This document shows positions 1 to 9,376 of a DNA stretch of 64,000 bases, piece after piece. Each line of letters starts with the position of its first letter. Position 1 is the first letter of the stretch. This stretch comes from Lachnospiraceae bacterium AC2012 (GTDB lineage: Bacteria; Bacillota; Clostridia; Lachnospirales; Lachnospiraceae): NCBI GenBank assembly GCA_000702525.1, contig JNIN01000002.1, forward strand, positions 124,001 through 188,000, given 5' to 3'. The position numbers and the translations under genes were made by a program. The notes below the pieces were generated by a model. It was not told where the DNA came from, made no database searches, and was given only the letters and a program-made list of their open reading frames with translations.

Positions 1-202
1 AGGCGCATCACCGGAGCGAGCTTGCGGTTATGTCGAAAATATTGGCCGGGAAGGAACGAGCGCAACAACTTGCACGTTGCAGGAACTGCGTGAGAAGAAG
101 GTCAATATGTTTACGACGGTATTTATCGGAAATTCGAATACATTTATAAGAAATCAACATCTCGTGACACCAAGAGGATATTTAGATAAAGCAAAGAGGT
201 AA
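1..202 (+). CDS. cbiH: Cobalt-precorrin-3B C17-methyltransferase, C-terminal end
   Basis: Partial gene entering from the left edge; the frame beginning at base 2 is open to the TAA at 200-202. The translated tail contains VENIGREGTSATTCTLQELR and ends in IGNSNTFI...LVTPRGYLDKAKR, the typical C-terminus of CbiH/CobJ, the SAM-dependent enzyme that methylates C17 and contracts the corrin ring. It lies 11 bp before the cbiJ-E-T fusion on the same strand, as expected for one cobalamin operon. Only about 66 residues are visible, so catalytic motifs cannot be checked. Confidence 0.85.
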   Translation, partial: GASPERACGYVENIGREGTSATTCTLQELREKKVNMFTTVFIGNSNTFIRNQHLVTPRGYLDKAKR

Positions 203-213
203 AGAGAAGAGAT

Positions 214-2274
214 ATGGGCAATATACTGATTTTTTCAGGAACAACAGAGGGAAGAGAATTAGCAGAGGTTTTAGATCGTAATTCCATCGATTGCCATGTT
301 TGCGTGGCTACGGAATACGGTTCTCTTGTTATGCCGGAACTTCCACATGTGAAGATTCACGAAGGACGTTTGGATTGCAAGAAGATGCAAAAGCTCTATA
401 AGAAGGAGAAAATCTCGGTAATTGTGGATGCCACACATCCTTATGCAAGTATCGTGACATCTACTATTCAGGAGAGTGTGGAAGATACGGATATCACCTA
501 TCTTCGTCTGCTTCGTCCCAATACCGATGTGGAAATGACAAATCCCGAGGGAGCATCTTATTATGCCTCTGTGGAGGAATGCGCAAATGCGTTACGAAAA
601 ACGGAGGGTAATATTTTTCTGACGACCGGTTCGAAGGATTTAAAGATGTATTGCCAGGATCCTTCGCTTCGAGAACGCTTGGTTGTGCGCGTTCTTCCGG
701 GACTTGAGAGCCTACAATTATGCTATGAAAATGGACTGGAGGGTAAGCAGATTCTTGCGATGCAGGGACCATTTTCCAAGGAAATGAATCAGTCACTGAT
801 GCAGGAATATCACATCCGACATATGGTGACAAAGGAAAGTGGTCATACGGGCGGGGTGGAATCCAAGATTTCAGCAGCGGAAGAAAGCAATGTGAAAACA
901 CATATTATCCGCCGCCCGGAGAGCAACTGTGAAGAAGCACTTTCGATGCAGGAAGTCTGTACTCGCTTGGAGGAACTTTTAGGAGTAACTCTAGAACGCG
1001 GAAGTCTGCAGATTACCCTAGCCGGTATCGGTTGTGGAACGGCAGAATCGATGACGTCTGAAGTGCGTAGAGCCATCGAGAAGGCAGATTATCTCTTTGG
1101 TGCTCCTCGCATGCTGGAGACGTGTGCATGCAAGGGACAGGAGTATCCCTATTATTTGAAGGAGGATATCCTGCCGGTTTTAGAGGAAATTCAAAGAAAT
1201 CACTGCGGAGAAGCTCAGGTTGTTATCCTGTTTTCCGGAGATTCCGGTTTCTATAGTGGAACTTCAAAAATGCGTGATGCACTGAATGAAAAATTCCCTG
1301 ATGTTTCTTTGCAGGTTCTCCCGGGAGTTTCATCGATACAGATGCTCTCCGCACGGATTGGAATTCCATGGCAGGATGCGAAAATCCTCAGTTTCCATGG
1401 TGTTTCCGAAGATCGCTGGATACCACAATTCCTGGATGCTATACGCTATGAAAAGAAGACGTTCTTTTTGACATCGGGATTAGAGGATTTTCAGAAAATG
1501 GCTGAGTGCATGCGCACGCTTGATTTCGCAGGGCAGATACATTTCTATTTAGGATATGCCTTGTCCTATGAGGAAGAGCAGGTGTATGAATTTTCGACGG
1601 ATCAGTCGATCGAATTGGCAAAGGAGCTGGAATCTTTGAAAAAAGACGGTTTATACGTGGGTGCAATGGTACAGGATGCGCCGTATCGTAGACCGCTTGC
1701 TCCAGAGCTAAAGGATGAGGATTTCCTTCGAGATCAGGTTCCTATAACGAAGGAGGAAGTGCGAAAACTCGTGATTAGTCAATTAGAATTAGCGGCCGAT
1801 TCGGTTGTCTATGATATTGGTGCCGGCACCGGTTCGATTGCGATTCAAGCCGCGATGATGTCTCCGGATATTACGGTCTATGCTGTGGATTGCAAGGATA
1901 GTGCTGTGGATTTGATTCAACGGAATCTTTCTCATTTTAACATTAGAAATGTGCATCTAAGAAAGACGTGTGCACCGAGGGGATTCCAGGAATTCCCGGC
2001 TGCCGATTGTGCATTTATCGGAGGAAATAAGGGACAGTTAATCGATATTTTATGTGAGTTACAATGGATCAATCCTAAGATGCGTATTGTTATGACGGCG
2101 GTCAGTATGGAAAGCATTGTAGAAATGCAGAATGTCCTAAAACTATTTTCGGTTACCGATGTATCTGTAACGCAAGTTTCGGTAAGTAAGGTAAAGGAAC
2201 TGGGATCTTATCATATGTTGCAGGCGAATAATCCGGTCTTTATTTTCGCGTTCCGTTTTTGTAAAAAGAAGTAG
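214..2274 (+). CDS. cbiJ/cbiET: CbiJ-CbiE-CbiT trifunctional cobalamin biosynthesis fusion
   Basis: 686 aa with three fused enzymes. Residues 1 to about 255 match cobalt-precorrin-6A reductase (start MGNILIFSGTTEGRELA, later TGSKDL and the KESGHTGGVESK segment). Residues about 263-465 are a tetrapyrrole methylase, CbiE (AGIGCGTAESMTSEVRRAI, later FSGDSGFYSG and LPGVSS). Residues about 500-686 are the CbiT decarboxylating methyltransferase, with the SAM motif DIGAGTGSIAIQ near 534. CbiE-CbiT fusion is common (CobL-like); adding CbiJ at the N-terminus is less usual. The steps are reduction of cobalt-precorrin-6A, then C5 and C15 methylation with C12 acetate decarboxylation, in the cytoplasm. 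It sits 11 bp after cbiH and 1 bp before cbiA, so co-expression is likely. Confidence 0.92.
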   Translation: MGNILIFSGTTEGRELAEVLDRNSIDCHVCVATEYGSLVMPELPHVKIHEGRLDCKKMQKLYKKEKISVIVDATHPYASIVTSTIQESVEDTDITYLRLLRPNTDVEMTNPEGASYYASVEECANALRKTEGNIFLTTGSKDLKMYCQDPSLRERLVVRVLPGLESLQLCYENGLEGKQILAMQGPFSKEMNQSLMQEYHIRHMVTKESGHTGGVESKISAAEESNVKTHIIRRPESNCEEALSMQEVCTRLEELLGVTLERGSLQITLAGIGCGTAESMTSEVRRAIEKADYLFGAPRMLETCACKGQEYPYYLKEDILPVLEEIQRNHCGEAQVVILFSGDSGFYSGTSKMRDALNEKFPDVSLQVLPGVSSIQMLSARIGIPWQDAKILSFHGVSEDRWIPQFLDAIRYEKKTFFLTSGLEDFQKMAECMRTLDFAGQIHFYLGYALSYEEEQVYEFSTDQSIELAKELESLKKDGLYVGAMVQDAPYRRPLAPELKDEDFLRDQVPITKEEVRKLVISQLELAADSVVYDIGAGTGSIAIQAAMMSPDITVYAVDCKDSAVDLIQRNLSHFNIRNVHLRKTCAPRGFQEFPAADCAFIGGNKGQLIDILCELQWINPKMRIVMTAVSMESIVEMQNVLKLFSVTDVSVTQVSVSKVKELGSYHMLQANNPVFIFAFRFCKKK

Positions 2275-2275
2275 G

Positions 2276-3718
2276 ATGATGGCAAAGGATTTTAGAATGA
2301 ATAGAGGATTCTTAATTGCTGCCACAGGTAGTGGATGTGGTAAAACAACGATTACATGCGGTCTGTTAATGGCTTTAAAGCAGAGCGGCCATAGGGTTCG
2401 CTCCTTTAAGTGTGGACCGGACTATATTGATCCGATGTTTCATAAGAAGGTGCTTGGCATCCCTTCGAAAAATCTGGATTTGTTCTTTAGTGGTTCGGAT
2501 GGGATTCGGGAAGTATTTTACCGTGAAAATGACAGCGAAATCTCAGTAGTTGAGGGTGTGATGGGACTTTATGATGGGATGAATCCCGTATCGAATGAAG
2601 GTTCCAGCTATGAAGTTGCATCCGTTTTAGATTTGCCCATTGTATTAATTGTAGATGCGCATGGGATGGGACGCTCAATTCTAGCTGTGATTTCTGGATT
2701 CTTGCAGATGGATATAGAACACCGAATTGCCGGCGTGATTTTAAATAAGATTTCCAAATCCTATTATGGTTTGATCAAGCCGGTCATTGAAGAAGAGCTT
2801 GGAATTGCTGTTTTTGGTTATCTCCCAAAACAGACAGATGGTACGCTGGAGAGCCGGTATCTGGGACTGAAATTACCGGAGGAAGTGAGAGATCTGACAG
2901 AACAAGCGGACGCACTTGGAAAATTATTGCAGGAAACTGTGGATTTGGAGCGTTTGTTAGAATGCAGTGAGCTTTCGGAGGATGCTGCAGTAGCAGCGTT
3001 ATCCCATTGGAAAGAGAATGATGTGGTACAAAACGAAGGGAAAGTTAGCGGGGAGCAGAATTCCCATCCACGTATTGCGGTTGCTAGGGATGAAGCCTTT
3101 TGCTTTTATTATGAGGAAAATCTTCGTTTGTTGGAGGAAATGGGAGCAGAGTTGGTTTTCTTTTCGCCGCTTCATGATGCGCATCTTCCGAGAAATATCC
3201 AGGGACTTCTTCTTGGGGGTGGTTATCCGGAATTATTTGCAAAAAAGCTTAGTGAAAATATTTCGATGCGAGAAGAGATAGCGCATGCCATAAAACAGGA
3301 GATGCCTTCCTTAGCGGAATGTGGCGGTTTTATGTACTTGCATGAATCGATCGAAGATGCATCCGGTGTGAAATATCCCATGTGTTCTGTGATTCCGGGG
3401 AATTGCTATAACACTGGGAAACTCGTTCGTTTTGGATACATTACGATGGAAGAGAAGATGGCTCAATTTTTACCTGCGGATGCAGCTAAGATTCGGGCGC
3501 ATGAATTTCATTATTATGATTGTGAGGAGAATGGCGCGGATGCCATCTCGATAAAGCCCGTGACGGGTCGAAACTGGGAATCTGCAATCATCGCAGAGAA
3601 CCATTGGTGGGGATTTGCGCATCTTTATTACGGAAGTAATGAAACATTTCCACGCGTATTCGTAGAGGCTTGTCGACGCTTTGGAAATATAGACAGGATA
3701 GGAAAAAAGGATGAATAG
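2276..3718 (+). CDS. cbiA: Cobyrinic acid a,c-diamide synthase
   Basis: 480 aa, usual length for CbiA/CobB. N-terminal P-loop AATGSGCGKTT around residues 15-25; C-terminal class I glutamine amidotransferase domain with GLLLGGGYPELF and the nucleophile Cys349 in LAECGGFMYL. It performs ATP-dependent amidation of the a and c acetate side chains using glutamine. The start is 1 nt after the cbiJ-E-T stop. A second start at 2297 (MNRGFLIAATG) has a better-placed AAAGGA upstream and may be the real one. The gene overlaps cbiL by 8 bp, a sign of translational coupling. Confidence 0.93.
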   Translation: MMAKDFRMNRGFLIAATGSGCGKTTITCGLLMALKQSGHRVRSFKCGPDYIDPMFHKKVLGIPSKNLDLFFSGSDGIREVFYRENDSEISVVEGVMGLYDGMNPVSNEGSSYEVASVLDLPIVLIVDAHGMGRSILAVISGFLQMDIEHRIAGVILNKISKSYYGLIKPVIEEELGIAVFGYLPKQTDGTLESRYLGLKLPEEVRDLTEQADALGKLLQETVDLERLLECSELSEDAAVAALSHWKENDVVQNEGKVSGEQNSHPRIAVARDEAFCFYYEENLRLLEEMGAELVFFSPLHDAHLPRNIQGLLLGGGYPELFAKKLSENISMREEIAHAIKQEMPSLAECGGFMYLHESIEDASGVKYPMCSVIPGNCYNTGKLVRFGYITMEEKMAQFLPADAAKIRAHEFHYYDCEENGADAISIKPVTGRNWESAIIAENHWWGFAHLYYGSNETFPRVFVEACRRFGNIDRIGKKDE

Positions 3719-4415
3719 AGAAGATGGAAAACAGGGAATCCTCTATGGAATCGGTGTGGGATCGGGTGATCCGGAGGATATTACGTTAAAAGCCATGCAT
3801 ACCATACAAAAATGTGATGTTCTGATGGTTCCTACGGAGCCGAAGGAAGACAGTATGGCATATAGAATTGCGCTTGCTTCCTGCCCGGAGATCGAAGAGA
3901 AGGAAGTGGTAGCAGTCACATTTCCTATGACGAGAGATGGTAAGAAGCGTGATGCAGCGATTGCGGACGCCTATGCAAAGATTCGAGAGGATTTATTGGA
4001 TGGGAAAGCGGTTGGATTTTTGACGATTGGTGATGTGACCATCTATTCTTCTTTTTTCTATCTTAGAAAATTTGCGGAGCGGGATGGCATCCAGATGGAA
4101 CTGGTCAATGGGATTCCTTCGTTTATCGCTTCTGCAGCAGCATTAGGATTGGATTTATGTTTGCATCAGGAAAATCTCCATATTATAAATGGTGGGATAG
4201 AAGTGGAAGAGGCCTTGAAATTATCCGGGACCAAGGTTTTCCTAAAATCAGGGAAGAATCTGGAAAATCTTCGAAAGGCATTGGCTAGTCATCCGGAATG
4301 GCAGGTGTATAGTGTGAAGGATTGTGGATTTCCAACGCAAGCGATGTACCTAGGCGCGGAGAATATTCCAGATGGCTATATGGTTGTTGTAATAGTAAAA
4401 GAACGTGAAGTCTAA
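3711..4415 (+). CDS. cbiL: Cobalt-precorrin-2 C20-methyltransferase
   Basis: 234 aa tetrapyrrole methylase. The N-terminal GIGVGSGDPEDITLKA is the SAM-binding loop typical of CbiL/CobI, followed by the DVLMVPTE segment and LTIGDVTIYSSFFYLR. It methylates C20 of cobalt-sirohydrochlorin-type precorrin-2. Last gene of the visible cobalamin operon, overlapping cbiA by 8 bp. Its stop codon lies inside the left arm of the following terminator. Confidence 0.93.
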   Translation: MNREDGKQGILYGIGVGSGDPEDITLKAMHTIQKCDVLMVPTEPKEDSMAYRIALASCPEIEEKEVVAVTFPMTRDGKKRDAAIADAYAKIREDLLDGKAVGFLTIGDVTIYSSFFYLRKFAERDGIQMELVNGIPSFIASAAALGLDLCLHQENLHIINGGIEVEEALKLSGTKVFLKSGKNLENLRKALASHPEWQVYSVKDCGFPTQAMYLGAENIPDGYMVVVIVKEREV

Positions 4416-4440
4416 AGAGCTTAAACTTCACGTTCTTTTT
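4397..4440 (+). terminator. Rho-independent terminator of the cbi operon
   Basis: Perfect stem AAAAGAACGTGAAGT (4397-4411) pairs with ACTTCACGTTCTTTT (4425-4439), ending in a T run. The left arm overlaps the cbiL stop codon. Confidence 0.9.
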
Positions 4441-4476
4441 ATGTTGTAGGTTTACGTTAAAAGAAATCGGTTTTTT

Positions 4477-6861
4477 TTAAATTGTTATCGTTAAGTCAGC
4501 AAGTCCGTCGCCAGATATGGTAATGGTACTTTCTGCAGTATCTTCCGGGTTCCAAAGAATTGCCTGTGCTTTTCCGAGGTAGAGCTTGGTTTCATCACTT
4601 TGGAAAGAAGCGGTATTTTTCGGATTTGCATTGGCAAAAGCGAGGAGTTTTGCCGGCCCCTCGATGTTGATTTGCATGTTTCGATCATCATAAGGATTGA
4701 AATTGCCATTCGAATCACAAACGGTGATATCGAGATACATCAAATCTTTTCCATTTCCTCTTAAGCGCTCTTTGTTTTGGAAGACATCGATATGGAAGTC
4801 GCCTTCTGCTGGGAGTAGAAGATCCTGTGACTGAACATTTCCATCGATATAGGAAACCGCTTTTAAAGGCTTCTTTTCGTAGGTGATATCAAATTCGCAC
4901 TTATAATCGGTCAGTTTTTTCTTGCCAAGAGAGGTATCTCCAAGGAAAAGTTCAATCTCATCGGCGGAACTATAGACATCCACGCGAATTGGTTTTCCTT
5001 CGTATCCGGGCCAGGTCCAACTGTGGAGTGCTTCGCTCCAGCTCCAGTTACTCGTATGTGCTTTCATGCCGTAGTGCTCTGGATTCCAGACAGCGATATA
5101 AGGGGCGGTACGTTTCTTCCATACAATTTCTCGATAGTAGGATTGGACACGTCTTCGACCACAGATATCGATATCTCCGGAAAGCGCGGTCATCCATGGG
5201 TAATTTCCATACATAGGTCCGGGAACTTCCTCAAAATCTACACGTCCTACGCCGGCTTCGCCGAGATAATCCCAGGCGGCCCAGACAAAATCGCCGATGA
5301 CATTTGGGAGGGCTTTTACTTTTTCCCAATTAACCGCAATCGAATCAGGTCTTGTTTCCGATCCGACAATGATTCGTTCCGGATATTTCTTCACATCATC
5401 TTCATAACGTCCACCCATGTAGTTATAGCCGGCAAGATCGAGAGAATCGCAAATCGGATCCAGCATCTCTGTAACATACCGATGACGCATAATATCATCC
5501 ATATGGGTGTCTAATACGGTCATGACATTGTTGATTTCCATCGCCATATTATTGCCACTGTTACTATTTAAATCCTGCATGATATCGCCAAGATGCTGCA
5601 TCGCAGTAAACATACCGTTGATGGCATTCAGTACAGGTCGGCTGGAATCCAGATTTTTGACAAACTGATAGAGTTCTCGATTCTTCTCAACGCCTTGTTT
5701 CGTATTCAATTCTTTAATTTCATTTCCAATGGAATACAGGATGACAGAAGGATGGTTGTAATCTTTTTCGACCATCGAAAGCAGGTCATCCTTCCAGTTT
5801 TCTTCGAAATACATCGCGTAATCATAAGGTGATTTTGAAACATTCCAGGTATCAAAACTTTCATCCATGATATACATGCCAAGTTCGTCGCAAGCTTTTA
5901 GAAGTGCTTTTGAACAAGGATTATGTGCCATACGTATCGCATTGAATCCGGCTTCTTTTAGGATTTTCACGCGCCGATAGGCGCTGTCATCGTATTCATT
6001 AGCGCCGAGAAGTCCGTTATCATGATGGATGCAGCCGCCACGAAGCAGTACTTCCTCATGGTTGATGTAAAGTCCTTTCTGCGGAATTAACTCGATCGTT
6101 CGTATGCCATAGGAGAAATGTTCCTGATCGATGGCAGTAGCATTTCTTACTAAAGTTACGGTTACCGGATAGAGATTTGGATGCTCATCGAACCAGAGCT
6201 TTGCATTTTTAAGCGTAAATTTACTATAAAAACTGCCATCGGATGATATTTTGCATTCTGAAACAATGGTATTTCCCATCTGAATCTGGATGGTATCCTC
6301 TGTTTTGGCAGCGATACATTGACCAGATAATTCTAGAAATGCATCCGTGGTATCTTCGGATGGAATGCCAAGCGTATTCATCTTTAAAGAATTTGGAAGG
6401 ATATAGGCATCCTCTGCTTCGTATAGGTAGACATTTCGATAGATACCGTCGCCACTATACCAGCGAGAATTTTTACCCATGCCGGAGCGCGTTTCAATGG
6501 ATAGAAGATTGTCTTCCCCGATTCGGATGTAAGGTGTCAAATCGACATAGTAATCGCGATATCCAGAGGGACATTTCCCGCAGAAATTACCATTGAGATA
6601 GATAAAGGCATTCGAATAGACGCCTTCTATTTCGAGAATGGTAGAGGCAGCATTTCCTTGGAAATGTTTCTCATATTTTACATTTCCACTTGGGAAATAT
6701 CCCGTTGTAGCTCCGTCGGGAGTTTGCGGATCTCTTGCCCTTTGAATCATGGCATCATATGGTAAATGGATTTTTTTAGGAACCTGGGGAGGGGCAAATG
6801 GATTTGCCCCTTCCTCTAAATTATAGAGTTCCCAGTTCTGATTGAAGTTCGTCTTTTTCAT
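4477..6861 (-). CDS. Glycoside hydrolase family 2 beta-galactosidase-like enzyme
   Basis: 794 aa from the ATG at 6861 (MKKTNFNQNWELYN), which has AAAGGAG 9 nt upstream; an upstream in-frame ATG at 6891 lacks a ribosome site. GH2 order: jelly-roll sugar-binding domain (about 45-170), Ig-like domain (about 175-265), TIM barrel (about 270-590) and C-terminal beta domains resembling DUF4982. General acid/base is Glu381 in YSIGNEI; nucleophile is Glu502 in GSETRP. No signal peptide, so a cytoplasmic enzyme acting on imported beta-galactosides or related oligosaccharides. It overlaps the upstream MFS gene by 41 bp, so the two form one transcription unit. Exact sugar specificity cannot be told. Confidence 0.9.
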   Translation of the reverse strand: MKKTNFNQNWELYNLEEGANPFAPPQVPKKIHLPYDAMIQRARDPQTPDGATTGYFPSGNVKYEKHFQGNAASTILEIEGVYSNAFIYLNGNFCGKCPSGYRDYYVDLTPYIRIGEDNLLSIETRSGMGKNSRWYSGDGIYRNVYLYEAEDAYILPNSLKMNTLGIPSEDTTDAFLELSGQCIAAKTEDTIQIQMGNTIVSECKISSDGSFYSKFTLKNAKLWFDEHPNLYPVTVTLVRNATAIDQEHFSYGIRTIELIPQKGLYINHEEVLLRGGCIHHDNGLLGANEYDDSAYRRVKILKEAGFNAIRMAHNPCSKALLKACDELGMYIMDESFDTWNVSKSPYDYAMYFEENWKDDLLSMVEKDYNHPSVILYSIGNEIKELNTKQGVEKNRELYQFVKNLDSSRPVLNAINGMFTAMQHLGDIMQDLNSNSGNNMAMEINNVMTVLDTHMDDIMRHRYVTEMLDPICDSLDLAGYNYMGGRYEDDVKKYPERIIVGSETRPDSIAVNWEKVKALPNVIGDFVWAAWDYLGEAGVGRVDFEEVPGPMYGNYPWMTALSGDIDICGRRRVQSYYREIVWKKRTAPYIAVWNPEHYGMKAHTSNWSWSEALHSWTWPGYEGKPIRVDVYSSADEIELFLGDTSLGKKKLTDYKCEFDITYEKKPLKAVSYIDGNVQSQDLLLPAEGDFHIDVFQNKERLRGNGKDLMYLDITVCDSNGNFNPYDDRNMQINIEGPAKLLAFANANPKNTASFQSDETKLYLGKAQAILWNPEDTAESTITISGDGLADLTITI

Positions 6862-8116
6862 GATAGTTCTCCTTTTTGATTCCTTCGACATAAGTGTTTT
6901 TGCAAATGCTCATGAGGATCAGAACCAGAATATTTAAGGCTAATAACAGGTAATAGGCAATATGATAAGAGCCTGTTGTATCGTATAGCACTGTCATCAG
7001 TGGAATGCCGCATGCGCCAATCAGATTGGATCCGATGGAGAGATAGCGGTTTACTGCAGGATATTCCGGACCACCGAAAACATGCATCGTAAGTGCTGGC
7101 TGAATAATCGGTGCACCTACGAAGAAAGCAATGCTACAAGCCGCAAGTAGTGGAATCTGGAAACAGAATCCTGCGACAGAGATGCAATATAAGAAGGAAA
7201 TGACGACGCCGGCTTTTGGAGCTCCCATCTTGTCAATCAGTTTTCCAAATACAGGGGAGATGACAATTCCCAAAAGTCCAAAAATCAGCATATACGTCAT
7301 GCAAAGATTCATGGAAACGTTCATGTGCAGCAAGCTATTGAAAAACTGAGAAATAACAGCGGATAGTGTGAGATTAAACACACCAATGCCAATGAGGATG
7401 CTCCAGCTTTCCTTTACAGATAATAATGTTTTCAGATTCCACTTGGATTGGAATTCCATAGGGGATTCAGTATGTACTTCTTTTTCTCGTGGAAGGCCAT
7501 CTACTGTCAAACCAAATTCTTCCGGCGTTGTGCGAATGAAGATAAAGGAAAGAACGCCCATAAGGAACATGATAACAGCGACGATTATCATCATTCCGTT
7601 AAAACCAAGATTTCCATACAGGAATGTTAATCCGGTAGAGGAAGTAGAGTTATCTAAAGCAAAAGCGGCTCCCATAAGTCCGAGCACGAAGCCACGTGAT
7701 TTTTCGAACCAACGTGCAATTACCTGGAAGATGCTAAGCTGAAGTGCCTGTAAAAAGTTTTTCAGCAGGAATCCGCCTATGGTGATCAGTGCGAGAGAAT
7801 TCATGGAATAACCAATGCTGACAAGAATAGCACCGATGCCCATAACGAAGAAAGATAGGGAAGCAAATCCATGGACTCCTTTTTTCATGATAATCGTGCT
7901 GAAGATAAAAGCTAATAAGATGACTGTATATCCTCCCACAGTCCATCCAAGTACCGCACTGGTTGTGGAACAACCGAGCTTTTCAGTGATTGGATTCTGG
8001 ACGACATTGATGATGTCTGTACCAAACATACCACTACAATACATGGTAATAAAACCCAGGATCAAAATGATTAATGCTCTAATTTTGAACCCTTTTGAAG
8101 CATTTTTTTCAAACAT
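6821..8116 (-). CDS. MFS transporter, probably oligosaccharide or glycoside import
   Basis: 431 aa with about 12 hydrophobic segments (e.g. ALIILILGFITMYCSGMF, LITIGGFLLKNFLQ, LGIVISPVFGKLIDKMG). Ribosome site GGAGG lies 9 nt before the ATG. It precedes the GH2 gene and overlaps it by 41 bp, so it likely brings in the substrate of that enzyme; this is inference from position. Divergent from the AraC regulator at 8255, which is the obvious candidate for its control. Confidence 0.85.
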   Translation of the reverse strand: MFEKNASKGFKIRALIILILGFITMYCSGMFGTDIINVVQNPITEKLGCSTTSAVLGWTVGGYTVILLAFIFSTIIMKKGVHGFASLSFFVMGIGAILVSIGYSMNSLALITIGGFLLKNFLQALQLSIFQVIARWFEKSRGFVLGLMGAAFALDNSTSSTGLTFLYGNLGFNGMMIIVAVIMFLMGVLSFIFIRTTPEEFGLTVDGLPREKEVHTESPMEFQSKWNLKTLLSVKESWSILIGIGVFNLTLSAVISQFFNSLLHMNVSMNLCMTYMLIFGLLGIVISPVFGKLIDKMGAPKAGVVISFLYCISVAGFCFQIPLLAACSIAFFVGAPIIQPALTMHVFGGPEYPAVNRYLSIGSNLIGACGIPLMTVLYDTTGSYHIAYYLLLALNILVLILMSICKNTYVEGIKKENYHEKDELQSELGTL

Positions 8117-8254
8117 TGTAAAAACCTCCGATACAAAATATTTATTGTATCTTTATTCTTGCAAAAATCTATCGAGGTTGAAATTAAATAATCCTAGATA
8201 AAATCGACATAATCAGAGATGAAGATTGCTCATGCGATAGGAAATTGGTAAGAT

Positions 8255-9376
8255 ATGAATATGGAAAAATTACATTCATATTTATATTTTGAAGATGTAC
8301 AAAACGTACTGACAACACATAAAGAAAAATATGGTACAAGGATTGATTTACTATCCGCCGCTATGAAGTTAAAAAAAGAGGGGAAAGTATTTCATTATGC
8401 GAATCATGACTTGCATTTTATCGATTGGGATGGTGAGGATTTTGAACAATTGCGAAAGATCTATATGCGTTATCCTATTGATGTCACGGATATTTACGAG
8501 AATCCGCAAGTGTATCTAAGCAAGGTTCCAGAAAATTTATCCTTTTTTAAAAGAGATATCTGGCCAATTCTATTGATGAACGACGAAAAGGAAAACTATA
8601 ATTCCAATGAGAGTTTTGAAGTGGTTTATGTTTTGAAGGGAAAGGCACGTGTTTGTGTGAACGGGCAATATCTGGATGACCTTACGGTTGGAGATTTTGC
8701 GATTATCGCACCGGATACAATGCACAGTTCCTTTGCACTGGAGGATGCCATTGTATTTGATATTTCTATCAAAGCAAGTTGTTTGGAGACAGCCTTTTTT
8801 AATTTAATGCACACGGATAGTGTGTTATCTTTATTCTTTCGGAATTGCCTCTATGGGAATCAGCAGAATTATCTTCTGTTTCATGTGCCTCCAAAACAAC
8901 ATATCAACTATTTAATCAAAGGGATTTTTACAGAAAGTTATTCGACGAAATCCTTTGCAAATGAAGTGTGTAATTCCCTATTTGGTATTTTGATGGCAGA
9001 AGTACTTCGAACATATCGAGATACGTATATTCATTATTCCGCCAAGAAAAATACGAATGTTCAGATGCCACTGATTTTGACGTATATTCAGAGCAATTAT
9101 CGAACCATCAGTCTAAAAGCATTGTCGGAATTTTTTGGATATAATACAGACTATCTGGGCAAATTAATTCATCAAAGTACGGGGATGTATTTCAATGATA
9201 TCGTGAATCAGTATAAGATCAATGAAGCTTCGGAATTATTACTGACGACATCCTTGCCATTAGAAGCGATAGCAGAACAGTCTGGATTTAATAGTGTGGA
9301 TCATTTCAGCAGAACATTTAAGAAAAGTAGAAATATAACGCCTGGCAAATTTCGGGCAAGAGGAAGAAACAGATGA
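8255..9376 (+). CDS. AraC-family transcriptional regulator with cupin-like sensor domain
   Basis: 373 aa. Residues about 95-190 look like the AraC sugar-binding cupin (SFEVVYVLKGKARVCVNGQYLDD is part of it). Residues about 270-372 hold two HTH motifs (ISLKALSEFFGYNTDYLGKL; LEAIAEQSGFNSVDHFSRTFKK) ending in the usual ITPGKFR. Divergently placed 138 bp from the MFS-GH2 unit, so it probably senses the imported sugar and activates that unit. The next start codon at 8261 is also possible. The stop overlaps the start of the cardiolipin synthase gene (ATGA). Confidence 0.88.
   Translation: MNMEKLHSYLYFEDVQNVLTTHKEKYGTRIDLLSAAMKLKKEGKVFHYANHDLHFIDWDGEDFEQLRKIYMRYPIDVTDIYENPQVYLSKVPENLSFFKRDIWPILLMNDEKENYNSNESFEVVYVLKGKARVCVNGQYLDDLTVGDFAIIAPDTMHSSFALEDAIVFDISIKASCLETAFFNLMHTDSVLSLFFRNCLYGNQQNYLLFHVPPKQHINYLIKGIFTESYSTKSFANEVCNSLFGILMAEVLRTYRDTYIHYSAKKNTNVQMPLILTYIQSNYRTISLKALSEFFGYNTDYLGKLIHQSTGMYFNDIVNQYKINEASELLLTTSLPLEAIAEQSGFNSVDHFSRTFKKSRNITPGKFRARGRNR

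Noticed and set aside
1-214. Cobalamin riboswitch for the cbi operon
   Set aside because: The window opens inside cbiH; any riboswitch would lie further upstream and none is visible.
5023-5514. 163-codon plus-strand frame inside the beta-galactosidase gene
   Set aside because: Antisense shadow of a well-conserved GH2 barrel; no ribosome site and no family match.
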